Positions 36,831-46,462 of a DNA stretch of 64,000 nt are shown in pieces. Position 1 is the stretch's first letter. Each line of letters begins with the position of its first letter. A program made the translations under genes and the position numbers. The notes below the pieces were generated by a model. That model saw nothing but the letters and a program-made list of their open reading frames with translations. It searched no databases and was not told the origin of the DNA. The stretch spans positions 1 to 64,000 of IMG/VR virus record IMGVR_UViG_3300020183_005994; one strand, 5' to 3'. Source of the stretch: a virus.

Positions 36831-39800
36831 ATGTTTATTAACTTTACACAAAATCAAATAACTAATATAAGAAATGAAGTATTTCCTGCCCCAGAAGCTT
36901 CTACTAATAGCACTTTCTATATTTCTCAAATAACAATTAATTCTTTAGGTTCTTCTTATGACGAAGGATCGACATTGACTTGTGATTTTTTTGTTACAAT
37001 AAGAGATGAACTATCAAAACCAAAAATTTTTCGTGAAGAAAAAGCAAAAAAATTTATGAAGTTGAGAGTTTTCCAAATTCTTTCTTCTGAAATGCAAAAT
37101 AAGTTAGCGGGAATACCAAATATATTTGCATTGGATGATTTATTAAATAAATATGGTTCAAAATATGTAGATATGAACGCAGGAGTTGCTTTTTTTGGTA
37201 GCAAAAACGATGTAAACGAGCATTATGTAGAATATACATCAGAACAAGATACAACTGGGATTGTACATTTAAGATATAAAAATAGTTTATTTTTTAATAA
37301 AAATAATTTTGGGGATACTCCAAATTTAAATAATATTTCATATTTTGGTTTAGGAGCTGTTTTATTTTATGATATTAGAGAATATATTAAAGAAAATGAA
37401 ATATTAGAACAATTTTCTTTTAAAGATACTTTTATAAGTAATATAGCAATTTATGATTTAATAGTTAATGGTGACAATGTTAGACCGCAAATTTTAAGAG
37501 ATTTAAGAGTTGTAAATACTACGTTTTTACAAAATAGTAGTTTAAATAGATTGATAAATGAACAAAATAAACTAGGAATTTTGACTAAAAAACCAACAGA
37601 TAAAAATTCTGAAAAAGTTAATAGTTTTTTTTCTAACTTATATTTATCAAAAGTTTTTGGTGTTGTAAATGGCGAAAAAAAAATATATGCCTCTGGTTTT
37701 TTTGATATTGATTTTAACAGTATGATATATGAAAATTCGCCGTATAAAAGATATTTTAAAAATTTATCTTTTGACACTTTTTTATCACTCCAAAGATATT
37801 CAGAAATAAAATCAATAAATATTCTTAGAAAAAAAATAAAAAAATATAAAAATACTAATTCTGTTAAAATAATAAATGATCTTTATGGTTTTAAAACAAT
37901 TATTTCTTCTGGTGAATCAAATGAACAATATAGTATATCAACAATTGATGCTTATGAAGGATATATAGAAGAAATACAAAAAAATAACGGCGAGCTTGCT
38001 AATCGCCTTGCTTATAGAACTATACATTTCTTGGACAAAAATATTGGCAATGAAAACAATGGAACATATCAATATGGATTGCAAATACAATATGTTGACC
38101 GTTTAAAACAATATGTCATAAATAATATAATTCCTAACTTAAGAAGTTCATTAATAAATTTAAAACTGTATTTAAATGAAACAAATAATTTTATTAAAAC
38201 TTCTAATTATACTAGAGCGCTAAATAGTAATTTATTATATAATATATCATTAAAAAATGGTTATTATGATACTTTGACTGATAGATTTACATATGCTTTT
38301 TCTAATGACGCTAATGGACCCTATAGACAAAAATATTCTATTTCTAATAGAGTAGCAATATTAAACTATTTATCTGCTGCGAGTTTTTTTGGTTTATTAA
38401 AAGAGGAAATAATTGTTGATCAAAAAACTGGTCAAACAAAAATAATAAGTTATGAAAATGATGTTTTAGAATCGTTAAATAATTTGTTAAATCCAGATTT
38501 TGCTAATATTCAAAGCATCAGTTATTGCGTTCAGGTATTTGAAAAATTAATAAATATGTTACAAAATATAATTAATTCTACCGGTTCAAGCAATTGTACA
38601 ATAGATTATTGGTTTAATAATGAATATTATGAAATAGATACTCAATTATATCGTTCAAAAAGTGATAAATTGATGCCAAGCAGGGGTTATAAATTTTTAC
38701 CAGATATAAATGATAATAAGTTGCAAGCAGACGATTTAAAAGCTGTGTTTGAAAGAAATGTTGATTCTTATATTGTAGATTCTAGTAAAGATATTGTTTT
38801 AAAAAATGATACTGTGAAAATTTGTCTAGGGCCGTCTAGCATATATAATAAAGAAAATTCTTTAGACATATCATTAGAATCAAGAGAAAATATTCTTACT
38901 TATCCATCACCTATATTTTCTAATTTAGAAGAAAGTATAAAAAAAGAAAAAATGTTTAATTATAGTACAAATGAATATTACAAAGATAATGGAGATGATA
39001 TAGAAAAAAACAGACAAAAATTTTCTGATTTATTAAGCAATTACTCTATTACGATTTCTAAGCCTCTGTATACTCAGGATGAAAAAACCGATCTTGAAAA
39101 TAATCTATATTTTATAGAAAATAAAGATAAACTTCAGCCATACTTAATAAATAATATTTTATTAAAATCTATAAATACAAATAATAAAAAATTTAATTTA
39201 TCTTCAAAAACACAAAAAAATCCATTTTCAACTATTACTAGAAACTTGCCTAATAATAATCAAGACTTTAGACAATTTCTAATTACTAATCGTTCTGAAC
39301 TGCAAAAATATGTGCTTCAATCTTCTTTTCAAGTTTTTTCTATTATTAGTTTAAAAAATATATTATTTAATAGAGATAATAGCAATACTACAAATAATGA
39401 TCCAAGAAATTTTGTAAAAAATATTATACAAAATTCTAAATATAATTTATTATTTGGTACAATACATAAAGTGCAATATCTTGAATATAATTCTGTACAA
39501 ACTAAAAATATGATAAAAGCAGATAATTGGAAAGATTTAGATGTTGCAACACTTAACCAAATTCTTTCTTTTCCAGACTCTGTTCCAGTACTTTGTAGAT
39601 TAATATCTGCCGATTTAGATGGTATTTATACGGATGTTTCTATGCCAATTTTTAATAAATATTTTTTATTAATTGCAGGAGATCTTAAAACGAATGTTGC
39701 TAGAGATGTTCCGGAATTAACTATAGAAAATATAGAATTTGAAAATAAAATTTTAGATTTTACTGCTGATGGAAATTTTATTTCTGAAGAAACTTTTAAT

Positions 39801-40343
39801 TATATTCCGCAATTATTTACTGGCGACACAACTTCCAGCGTAGCGATAAAGTCTACTCCAAGAGTAACTATTCCAGAAAGATTTGATTTAGAAGGCGCTT
39901 TGCAATTTGGAGAAAGATTTGGTCTTGACCTTGATGCCGGTACACGATTTGGATTTTTAGATACATCAAAAATTGATATTTTAAAAACTCCTCAAGGTAG
40001 CTTCACTACCCCAAGGTATGTTGATGGTGCAACAGAATTGCTAGGAACTCCAAAAATCCCGAATGAAAGCTTAGGGTCTGGCGTAGAGGCCCAACCCTCT
40101 TCTACGCCAGAAAATCCAATAAGTGTTCCAACTGGATTAGGTAGAACAAGTGCTGGTGGCGGTAAGGTTGGCGCTTCTATTAAAGAGGGCGTCAAGGGAC
40201 AAGTAAAAGGCGGCGGTAAAAATTTTTCTAATATTGGTAATTCTAATTTACCACCCGGAATTTTTGGCGGTAATTCTGGTCCTTTTAACGGAGGAGATGG
40301 TGGTTTTGGTGGTAATAATCCTCCCCCCGGTGGATTTCCGTAA
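36831..40343 (+). CDS. Large virion protein with Gly/Pro-rich C-terminal tail (1170 residues)
   Basis: The ATG at 36831 follows the previous stop by one base; a TTG at 36819 is in frame but would overlap it. The N-terminal ~130 residues are beta-like (TFYISQITINSLGSSYDEG), and the rest is mainly helical, with many Asn. The last ~65 residues change completely to a Gly/Pro/Asn-rich sequence with runs such as GGDGGFGGNNPPPGGFP, which is unlike anything else in the window. Such tails are flexible and may be spacers or sites for assembly. No function can be assigned beyond virion component in the tail block. Confidence 0.6.
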   Translation: MFINFTQNQITNIRNEVFPAPEASTNSTFYISQITINSLGSSYDEGSTLTCDFFVTIRDELSKPKIFREEKAKKFMKLRVFQILSSEMQNKLAGIPNIFALDDLLNKYGSKYVDMNAGVAFFGSKNDVNEHYVEYTSEQDTTGIVHLRYKNSLFFNKNNFGDTPNLNNISYFGLGAVLFYDIREYIKENEILEQFSFKDTFISNIAIYDLIVNGDNVRPQILRDLRVVNTTFLQNSSLNRLINEQNKLGILTKKPTDKNSEKVNSFFSNLYLSKVFGVVNGEKKIYASGFFDIDFNSMIYENSPYKRYFKNLSFDTFLSLQRYSEIKSINILRKKIKKYKNTNSVKIINDLYGFKTIISSGESNEQYSISTIDAYEGYIEEIQKNNGELANRLAYRTIHFLDKNIGNENNGTYQYGLQIQYVDRLKQYVINNIIPNLRSSLINLKLYLNETNNFIKTSNYTRALNSNLLYNISLKNGYYDTLTDRFTYAFSNDANGPYRQKYSISNRVAILNYLSAASFFGLLKEEIIVDQKTGQTKIISYENDVLESLNNLLNPDFANIQSISYCVQVFEKLINMLQNIINSTGSSNCTIDYWFNNEYYEIDTQLYRSKSDKLMPSRGYKFLPDINDNKLQADDLKAVFERNVDSYIVDSSKDIVLKNDTVKICLGPSSIYNKENSLDISLESRENILTYPSPIFSNLEESIKKEKMFNYSTNEYYKDNGDDIEKNRQKFSDLLSNYSITISKPLYTQDEKTDLENNLYFIENKDKLQPYLINNILLKSINTNNKKFNLSSKTQKNPFSTITRNLPNNNQDFRQFLITNRSELQKYVLQSSFQVFSIISLKNILFNRDNSNTTNNDPRNFVKNIIQNSKYNLLFGTIHKVQYLEYNSVQTKNMIKADNWKDLDVATLNQILSFPDSVPVLCRLISADLDGIYTDVSMPIFNKYFLLIAGDLKTNVARDVPELTIENIEFENKILDFTADGNFISEETFNYIPQLFTGDTTSSVAIKSTPRVTIPERFDLEGALQFGERFGLDLDAGTRFGFLDTSKIDILKTPQGSFTTPRYVDGATELLGTPKIPNESLGSGVEAQPSSTPENPISVPTGLGRTSAGGGKVGASIKEGVKGQVKGGGKNFSNIGNSNLPPGIFGGNSGPFNGGDGGFGGNNPPPGGFP

Positions 40344-40354
40344 CGGTAAATTTT

Positions 40355-42418
40355 ATGAATAAAATAGGCAAAAAAAATATTTATGTTTCTGACGATATTG
40401 ATGGTTTTAAAAATGATGAATTAAGAATCACTATCAATAATCAAACACAAGAATATGATTGTGTTTTAAATAATGAATTATTATATACTTTTGATGAATT
40501 TTTTGACTCTGTTAATCAAAAATATAGGGGAACTATAACAATAAAATCTAAAAATAATTCTAGAGATATATTAAATGTTATAAACAATTCAAAATCGCTT
40601 TTTCTTAATAAAGATATTACTGATATTAATTTTTTTACTTTCAAACACTATGAAAAACTAAAAGAATTATCTATAGGAGATGAAAATTTTAATAAAAATG
40701 AATATTTTAATTTTGAATGTTTATTTGAATATAATAAACTAATTGAAAAATATGAAAACTTTTTAACCTCAAATGATAAAAGAATTAAAGAACCAAATTT
40801 ACCATATTTTTATGATTATGTTGATAATAATTTTATAGAAAAAACTGGTGGGAGAAACATAGCTGGGATTTCTAAATACGAAGATATTACATTTTTAAAT
40901 TCTTTATTAGGATCTAGCGTTTCTACTTTTATAAGAGTTTTAAGTCCAGAATATAGTGATCCTTATTCCATTCCCAATCCAATAGTTAATACTACTAATA
41001 TAGATTTAAAAAACTATTTAACAATATTTAATAGTTTTAAAGATAATTTTCCTTTTTATACAGAAATAAATTTTAATACTCATCCAAAAGAAGAATATAA
41101 TTTTTATAATTTATTTAAAAATAATTCTATTTTAAATGAAATAATGAATTCATTTCTTATTAATAAACAAAATTATACATTTAATAATATTAACAATAGC
41201 AACATAAATAGAAAAATATTTTTAAAAGGTAAAACTATAGATTCTAATTTATTTAATGTAATAGTTAGTGCAACTGGTGGTGTTAATTCTCCTCTTATTG
41301 TGACGCTAGCTTCATTATATAACAATTTATTAAATGATAAAATGCGTTCAATGCAACAAATAATGAATGGAGAAAATAATTATACTGAGGTTATAGGATA
41401 TTTATTACAAAAATATGATGTTATAAAATTCGACAACGATCCAAATGTTGGAGTTATAAACGCTATAGAAAGCGCACAGCCATTGCAAGAATGGTACATA
41501 CCAAACTGCTCGGAAGAGCAAATAAAAATAATTGACACACAAGTTAAATATAATAAAAATTATTTATATAAATTAAATACTATTATTATGTCTGTCGGTA
41601 ACAAATATAAATATACAAAAGCTGGATTTAATCAAAACTCATCAGAATATACAATAGATTATGAAAATAACCCAGATGTTAAATTATTTTTAATAGAAGA
41701 TAGTTCTAAATTTATTAATAAGATTCTTTCTTATCCACCATTAAAACCAAACTTAGAATTATTGCCAGCAATCGGTTCAGAAAAAGATTTAAAAATTAAT
41801 CTTTCTACGAATTTAGGTAGTTATGTTGCAAAAGCTACTCCTATAAGCGATAAAGATAGCATATATTTTAATGAAATAAAAAACACACAGTTAAGGAATA
41901 GTAATTCTTTAATTTTTAGATCTGATGATTTAATAACAAAATTTCAAATATTTAGAAAGACATCTATCCCTGAATCTTTAGAAGATTTTTCTATGGCAGA
42001 TCTTTTAAATGAAATAGATATAAAATTATCTAAAATAGATTTTGTTACTTATAATGATACTATAGATCCAAGAAAAATTTATTATTATACAGCTAGAACT
42101 ATTGATTATCACGGCGGCATTTCTATATTATCTGATGTATATAAAGTAGAAAATGTAGATGGTCTTTTAAAGGTTACGCTTTTTAAACCAGAAGAAAAAT
42201 ATTATAATTTGTTAAAAAGTGTTAAAAGATATATAAAAATTTCTCCTTCTTTTGGACAAAGTATAGCATCTAAAATAGAACCAACGGATGTTAAATTAGG
42301 AATTAATAGCGATACAATGTGGAATAGAAATTTTAAAATGAGGCTTACTTCTAAACATAGTGGAAGAAAAATAGATTTTAATTTTAATTTTAAGACTAAT
42401 TTAGATAAAGAAGAATAA
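40355..42418 (+). CDS. Virion structural protein (687 residues), unknown role
   Basis: No family is recognised. The N-terminal ~300 residues are Asn/Phe-rich. In the second half, YNKNYLYKLNTIIMSVGNKY resembles a repeated strand pattern seen in large phage tail proteins, and DPRKIYYYTARTIDYHGG followed by LSDVYKVE reads like a fibronectin type III strand set (YYYxxRxxDxxGxxSxxSxxY). This suggests at least one Ig-like domain, common in tail and baseplate decoration. It is followed by a gap of 47 bases with promoter-like signals. Confidence 0.55.
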   Translation: MNKIGKKNIYVSDDIDGFKNDELRITINNQTQEYDCVLNNELLYTFDEFFDSVNQKYRGTITIKSKNNSRDILNVINNSKSLFLNKDITDINFFTFKHYEKLKELSIGDENFNKNEYFNFECLFEYNKLIEKYENFLTSNDKRIKEPNLPYFYDYVDNNFIEKTGGRNIAGISKYEDITFLNSLLGSSVSTFIRVLSPEYSDPYSIPNPIVNTTNIDLKNYLTIFNSFKDNFPFYTEINFNTHPKEEYNFYNLFKNNSILNEIMNSFLINKQNYTFNNINNSNINRKIFLKGKTIDSNLFNVIVSATGGVNSPLIVTLASLYNNLLNDKMRSMQQIMNGENNYTEVIGYLLQKYDVIKFDNDPNVGVINAIESAQPLQEWYIPNCSEEQIKIIDTQVKYNKNYLYKLNTIIMSVGNKYKYTKAGFNQNSSEYTIDYENNPDVKLFLIEDSSKFINKILSYPPLKPNLELLPAIGSEKDLKINLSTNLGSYVAKATPISDKDSIYFNEIKNTQLRNSNSLIFRSDDLITKFQIFRKTSIPESLEDFSMADLLNEIDIKLSKIDFVTYNDTIDPRKIYYYTARTIDYHGGISILSDVYKVENVDGLLKVTLFKPEEKYYNLLKSVKRYIKISPSFGQSIASKIEPTDVKLGINSDTMWNRNFKMRLTSKHSGRKIDFNFNFKTNLDKEE

Positions 42419-42424
42419 TTCTAA

Positions 42425-42430
42425 TATAAT
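42425..42430 (+). promoter_or_regulatory. Possible -10 element TATAAT before the 330-residue virion gene
   Basis: TATAAT lies in the 47-base gap before the ATG at 42466; the -35 region 17 bases upstream (TAGATA) is weak and no TG extension is present. In such AT-rich DNA a chance match is quite possible. It sits four bases before the CTATTTAT octamer. Confidence 0.3.
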
Positions 42431-42433
42431 ATA

Positions 42434-42441
42434 CTATTTAT
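42434..42441 (+). promoter_or_regulatory. CTATTTAT octamer in leader of the 330-residue virion gene
   Basis: CTATTTAT, 24 bases before the ATG at 42466, is followed by an A, so TATTTATA is the exact reverse complement of the T4 late core TATAAATA. It is one of four such octamers in leaders in this window. AAAGGA is at 42453-42458. Confidence 0.38.
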
Positions 42442-42465
42442 AGAAAGTAACTAAAGGACAAAAAT

Positions 42466-43458
42466 ATGGCTTTTATAGATAATAGCGGTGACATAATACT
42501 AGACGCCGTTTTAACTGATACAGGAAGAATGAGATTAGCAAAAGGTGATGGCACTTTTCGTGTTGTAAAATTTGCTCTTGGCGATGATGAAATAGATTAT
42601 AAGTTATATAATAAAGATCACCCTAGCGGTTCTGCATATTATGATTTAGAAATTATGCAAACGCCAATTTTAGAAGCTTTTACAAACAATGCTTCATTTT
42701 TAAAAAGCAAACTTCTAACTCTACCAAGAAATGATTTTACATTTTTACCATCAATATTAGTCAATAACTTGTCTAATGGCGCCGGTACGCAATATGCAAT
42801 ACCAGAATTGGTACAAAATGGTTATGTGCTAGCGGTAGACGAAACTACAGAAAATTTCTTTGCTAATAATAACTCGCTGACATATAAATCAGCAGTAGTA
42901 AACAACAGGGGTATTTTACAAGGCTTTGATACTGATACAAGTAATAAAATTAGTTTAGAACAAGGTTTAAATACAACTGAAATACCTCAAAGGGAAATTT
43001 TAGATCCATCTTTAAAAGAGCAACAATATATTATTGAATTTGATAGTAAATTTGGTTCTATAGCAGCAGATAGAGTTGGACCTTTGTTTTTACAAACCCC
43101 ATCTTATATTGATGATGATGGCATTGCAACATATTTCTTTTCTTCGGGTGTAGACACAGACTTTGTATCCGATATTCCATTACCAAATCAAAATAATACT
43201 AATAGTGCCAATAGAGTAATAAGAGGACCAGTAGGAACAATGTTAAAATTTAGAATAAAATCCTCTTTAGGCGTACAAACAAGCGATTATTTATTTGAAA
43301 ATTTGGGTTCTTCAATGGACATAAGCAGTGCTAATGGTTTTCAAAATTATAGTAGTACTGTAACAAGCGCAAGACAAATTTTAACAATTTTAAGAATTTC
43401 TGGCGTAACAACCGGCGCTAGTGTTGATGTACCAATTTTATTAGTTAAAGTAAAATAA
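42466..43458 (+). CDS. Virion structural protein with FALGDDEIDY module
   Basis: A 330-residue protein starting MAFIDNSGDIILDAVLTDTG and then VKFALGDDEIDYKLYN. The motif LTDxGRxxLAKG...FALGDDEIDY occurs in many T4-like marine phages, always without firm function. The same module opens the gene at 35858. The rest is beta-rich, ending in a compact domain (ARQILTILRISGVTTGAS). AAAGGA and its own leader with two promoter-like elements mark it as the start of a transcription unit, perhaps for an abundant virion protein. Confidence 0.62.
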   Translation: MAFIDNSGDIILDAVLTDTGRMRLAKGDGTFRVVKFALGDDEIDYKLYNKDHPSGSAYYDLEIMQTPILEAFTNNASFLKSKLLTLPRNDFTFLPSILVNNLSNGAGTQYAIPELVQNGYVLAVDETTENFFANNNSLTYKSAVVNNRGILQGFDTDTSNKISLEQGLNTTEIPQREILDPSLKEQQYIIEFDSKFGSIAADRVGPLFLQTPSYIDDDGIATYFFSSGVDTDFVSDIPLPNQNNTNSANRVIRGPVGTMLKFRIKSSLGVQTSDYLFENLGSSMDISSANGFQNYSSTVTSARQILTILRISGVTTGASVDVPILLVKVK

Positions 43459-43476
43459 AATAGCAAGGATATATAA

Positions 43477-44598
43477 ATGGCTACGACATATAAAACCTTA
43501 TCTGATGACGATGTAGTATCAACTAAAACTTTATTATATGAAAATATTCCAATTACTGGAACTATAGTTTCTAGTAGTACATATGGTACTTCAAGTATTA
43601 AAAACTTTTCTCATGGAATGTTTCAAAGTATATATGATTATCCATATTTAAGTTCATCTGCTAATTTATTATTTGATATGACTGCTGGACAAGCAGCAAA
43701 TTCTCCCGGTAGCAGCAGTTTAACGATAGATACATTTGCAAAAAAGAAAATAAATATTTATAATCAAATGGCACAAGTATTAGCAGGTTTTGATACTACC
43801 GGTTCAATATTGAAGTTTGATAAAGATGGAAATCCTGCTACTGGTGGCGATAAATTTACATCTATGTATTTTTTGAATTTTTCAAGATTATTAACAAAAG
43901 ATGAAATTAAAAAAGGTAGTTATGAAATGATAATAGGTGTTACTTCTGCAAGTAATACTCCTTTTACTACTGCCGTCAAAGTATTTGATGCCAGTGGAAG
44001 TACAAATTATTTTGTTAATTCACCGGCTGGTGAATATGGTATTTTGTATGTTGCTGATTCCGTTGGTACTCCTTTAGCTAGCGCACAAAATGATAAAAAA
44101 GTAGGTTTTGTATTTTATCAAGCTGGTATAGTGGCATTAAATACGTCTTTGTTTACAAATTCTGGTATTAATTCTATAACATCTAGAATGTCTGGAACAC
44201 AGGATGGACAATTAAGCGTTGGCGTAAATATGTCAGCTAATGCAAGTTTGACTTATGATGTAGAAAGAATGTTCCAAAGCGGTACAATAGATCAAATAAA
44301 TGCTGGCTTAAGAAGCCGTATAAATAATATAAAATTTAATAATACAACAGAACTTAATTCTACAATACATTATTGTAGAGTACATAATAATGAATTTAAT
44401 TTTAGTTCTAATCCTACTTATTTATCTGGTTCTAAGATGGTGGTTAAAGATGTACCAGAGGATTTACCAGTTTCTTATATAACCACGGTTGGTCTTTATT
44501 CTCCTGACAATGAATTATTAGCAGTTGCTAAATTGTCAGAACCTTTAAAGAAAAATCCAACACAAGAAATGACTTTAAGAGTTAGATTAGATTACTAA
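43477..44598 (+). CDS. Virion structural protein, C-terminal module shared with gene at 47826
   Basis: This 373-residue Ser/Thr-rich protein carries, at its end, NFSSNPTYLSGSKMVV, then TTVGLYSPDNELLAVAKLSE and a terminal MTLRVRLDY. The same arrangement closes the gene at 47826 (HSNNPTSI..SGSKIYY, KIGIFDENRNLIAIAKLAKP, ITFKVKLDI). Both also contain a VGFVFYQAG / AGVILYQEG strand in the middle. The two are therefore paralogues by at least their C-terminal third. In T4-like marine phages such proteins are virion components; a tail or neck fibre role is possible. The sequence AAGGA precedes the ATG. Confidence 0.6.
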   Translation: MATTYKTLSDDDVVSTKTLLYENIPITGTIVSSSTYGTSSIKNFSHGMFQSIYDYPYLSSSANLLFDMTAGQAANSPGSSSLTIDTFAKKKINIYNQMAQVLAGFDTTGSILKFDKDGNPATGGDKFTSMYFLNFSRLLTKDEIKKGSYEMIIGVTSASNTPFTTAVKVFDASGSTNYFVNSPAGEYGILYVADSVGTPLASAQNDKKVGFVFYQAGIVALNTSLFTNSGINSITSRMSGTQDGQLSVGVNMSANASLTYDVERMFQSGTIDQINAGLRSRINNIKFNNTTELNSTIHYCRVHNNEFNFSSNPTYLSGSKMVVKDVPEDLPVSYITTVGLYSPDNELLAVAKLSEPLKKNPTQEMTLRVRLDY

Positions 44599-44599
44599 T

Positions 44600-44827
44600 A
44601 TGAGCTATAAGATATTCAAAAAAAGTGATTTAATTTTTAATACAGTAAAAGTAAAACCACATTTTGAATTTTCAATAAGAAATGGCAATTTATCAATTAA
44701 CAATGGCAATGGATATGTAATGTTAAATTCTATATTTTTAACACCACCTAATTTAGTAACTGGCAGTTGCCCAATATCATTAGATTTTAGTTGTATAGAT
44801 AATTCATTCTATCTTGGAGTAGTTTAG
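44600..44827 (+). CDS. Small virion-associated protein (75 residues)
   Basis: The ATG follows the preceding stop after one base. The protein is beta-like, with FEFSIRNGNLSINNGNGYVM and a short hydrophobic end. No motif is known. Its place among fibre-like genes suggests a small structural or chaperone protein, but this rests on position only. Confidence 0.5.
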   Translation: MSYKIFKKSDLIFNTVKVKPHFEFSIRNGNLSINNGNGYVMLNSIFLTPPNLVTGSCPISLDFSCIDNSFYLGVV

Positions 44828-44838
44828 GAAATAATTAA

Positions 44839-46026
44839 ATGGCTAATAATATAGAAATTAAAGAAGGTACTGGCGGTGGTATATATCTTAAAACTACCGA
44901 ATTAACATCTAATGTTCATTCTCCACATCACATAATTCAAGAAATAAGTGGTTCTAATATATCGTCCGTTGTTAGTGCTTTAAATGAAATTTCTGCATCC
45001 GTAAAAACAGGCGGTTCTGTTCAAATAGTTACATCTAGCCAAACAAGTCCTGTGTGGGTAACGGCATCGCTTGCTAATCCAATACCAGTGACGGGATCTA
45101 TAAATGTTGATGTGCAAATAAGTGATTTAATTACTGTAACATCTAGTCTAACAAATCCAGTTGGTATTACCGGTTCTACGACTATTAATAATCTTGCTTA
45201 CACAACATACAATGCCTCTACTTATACTTCAAATGTCAATGCTTTTACATTAGTTGGGTCAAGTAGTAATAGAGCGGATGTTGATTCTTTAGGTTCTCAA
45301 AAAGTAGGTATTTTTGGTGCTACTAACAATAGAGTAGAAGTAGATATATCTGGTTCACAAAAAGTCGGTCTTTTTGGTTCTAATAATAATAGAGCAGTTA
45401 TAGATACTCTTGGATCTTTACAGGTTGGCGTCTTTAGTAGCGCTGGCAATAGACAAACTATTGATTCTTCTGGTGCTGCACAGATAACTGGTTCTGCTAC
45501 AATAAACAATGTTTCATTTACGTCTTATGCTGGCACTACACACTCATCAAATGTAAACAATATATCTTTAGTTGGACCAAATAGCTACAGAGCAGTAATA
45601 AGTACGTCTGGTGCATTAAGTGTTACTTCTTCCAATGCTAATCCTATATTTACAACTCCATCTTTACCAACTGGTACAATTAGAAAAGTTTTTAGTACAT
45701 CTGATTCTACAATTGATTTTAACGATATAACAAATCTAGGCTCATTTCAAATATCTGCAAATGATACTAGTAGAAAAGGCTTATTAATCACTAATCCAAC
45801 TTCTAATCGGTTATTCATTTCAATAGCCACACAAGCGTCAAGCAGCACAGAGGGAAGAAATGGATTTAATTTACCAAATAATAATAATGATCCTGTTAGT
45901 TATTCATTTATAATTTATCCTTCTGGAAGTTATTTTGCAGATGTAACTAATGTTACGCAATTTTATGGTGGATTTTTTGTAAGCTCTTCTAATCAATTAA
46001 AGGTTCTTGTAACGGAAACATATTAA
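44839..46026 (+). CDS. Repeat-containing fibre-like virion protein
   Basis: This 395-residue protein is almost pure beta, Ser/Thr/Asn-rich, with internal duplication. Four successive 20-residue units of type xNRxxxDxxGSQKVGxFG occupy residues 141-220. They are flanked by two copies of a longer module, STTINNLAYTTYNASTYTSN and SATINNVSFTSYAGTTHSSN, each ending in xLVGxxSxRA. Such regular short units usually form a stacked beta fibre. The final ~120 residues form a separate domain (SNRLFISIATQASSSTEGRN, IIYPSGSYFADV), possibly receptor-binding. No enzyme motif was seen. GGAA precedes the ATG. Confidence 0.65.
   Translation: MANNIEIKEGTGGGIYLKTTELTSNVHSPHHIIQEISGSNISSVVSALNEISASVKTGGSVQIVTSSQTSPVWVTASLANPIPVTGSINVDVQISDLITVTSSLTNPVGITGSTTINNLAYTTYNASTYTSNVNAFTLVGSSSNRADVDSLGSQKVGIFGATNNRVEVDISGSQKVGLFGSNNNRAVIDTLGSLQVGVFSSAGNRQTIDSSGAAQITGSATINNVSFTSYAGTTHSSNVNNISLVGPNSYRAVISTSGALSVTSSNANPIFTTPSLPTGTIRKVFSTSDSTIDFNDITNLGSFQISANDTSRKGLLITNPTSNRLFISIATQASSSTEGRNGFNLPNNNNDPVSYSFIIYPSGSYFADVTNVTQFYGGFFVSSSNQLKVLVTETY
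45259..45498 (+). repeat. Four tandem 60-base in-frame repeats
   Basis: Units 45259-45318, 45319-45378, 45379-45438 and 45439-45498 each encode 20 residues with the core NR-x3-D-x2-G-[SA]-x-x-[VI]; the first three share VGxF at the end and the fourth is degenerate. Nucleotide identity between units is reduced by third-position changes, so this is an old, selected duplication, not a recent slippage. Confidence 0.75.
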
Positions 46027-46027
46027 T

Positions 46028-46450
46028 ATGGCAAATATTATTTATCCAAGAACGGTTGGAACTGCAATAAAGCTTGTTAGACCTCTTGGGTTTAACAAAT
46101 ATACAACTAGTTCCGCATTCACTGTTTGTGGTGGTGCTTTATTCGATCCAAATAATAATTTTATTAATTTAACTGATATGACTACCGTTACCAATACAAT
46201 AAAAATGGAAGTTTTAGGATTTGTTGAAGGCGGCGGTGATACTTTAGAAGTTCAATTATATAATTTTTCAGATGCCAGCGTAATACATACAACAACTATT
46301 AATAGTACAACAACTAATTTTAATTTAAGTGGTAATCTTACATTTCCTTCTTCACAAAAAATGTATGAATTGAGAATTAGAAATTCCACTGGCACAGGTG
46401 CTGTAACTTTAATAAGCGCAAATTTATTAATTGATTATTCGATATTTTAG
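46028..46450 (+). CDS. Small beta-sandwich virion protein (140 residues)
   Basis: A beta-rich, Thr/Asn-rich protein starting MANIIYPRTVGTAIKLVRPL. The second part, NTIKMEVLGFVEGGGDTLEV to YELRIRNSTGTGAVTLISA, alternates hydrophobic and polar residues, as expected for a jelly-roll or Ig-like fold. No family is recognised; the position among fibre genes suggests an attachment or capping subunit. It starts one base after the preceding stop. Confidence 0.52.
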   Translation: MANIIYPRTVGTAIKLVRPLGFNKYTTSSAFTVCGGALFDPNNNFINLTDMTTVTNTIKMEVLGFVEGGGDTLEVQLYNFSDASVIHTTTINSTTTNFNLSGNLTFPSSQKMYELRIRNSTGTGAVTLISANLLIDYSIF

Positions 46451-46462
46451 AGGATTTAAAAA

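Noticed and set aside
45259-45498. CRISPR-like array
   Set aside because: The 60-base units are in frame, contiguous without spacers, and encode a regular fibre repeat.
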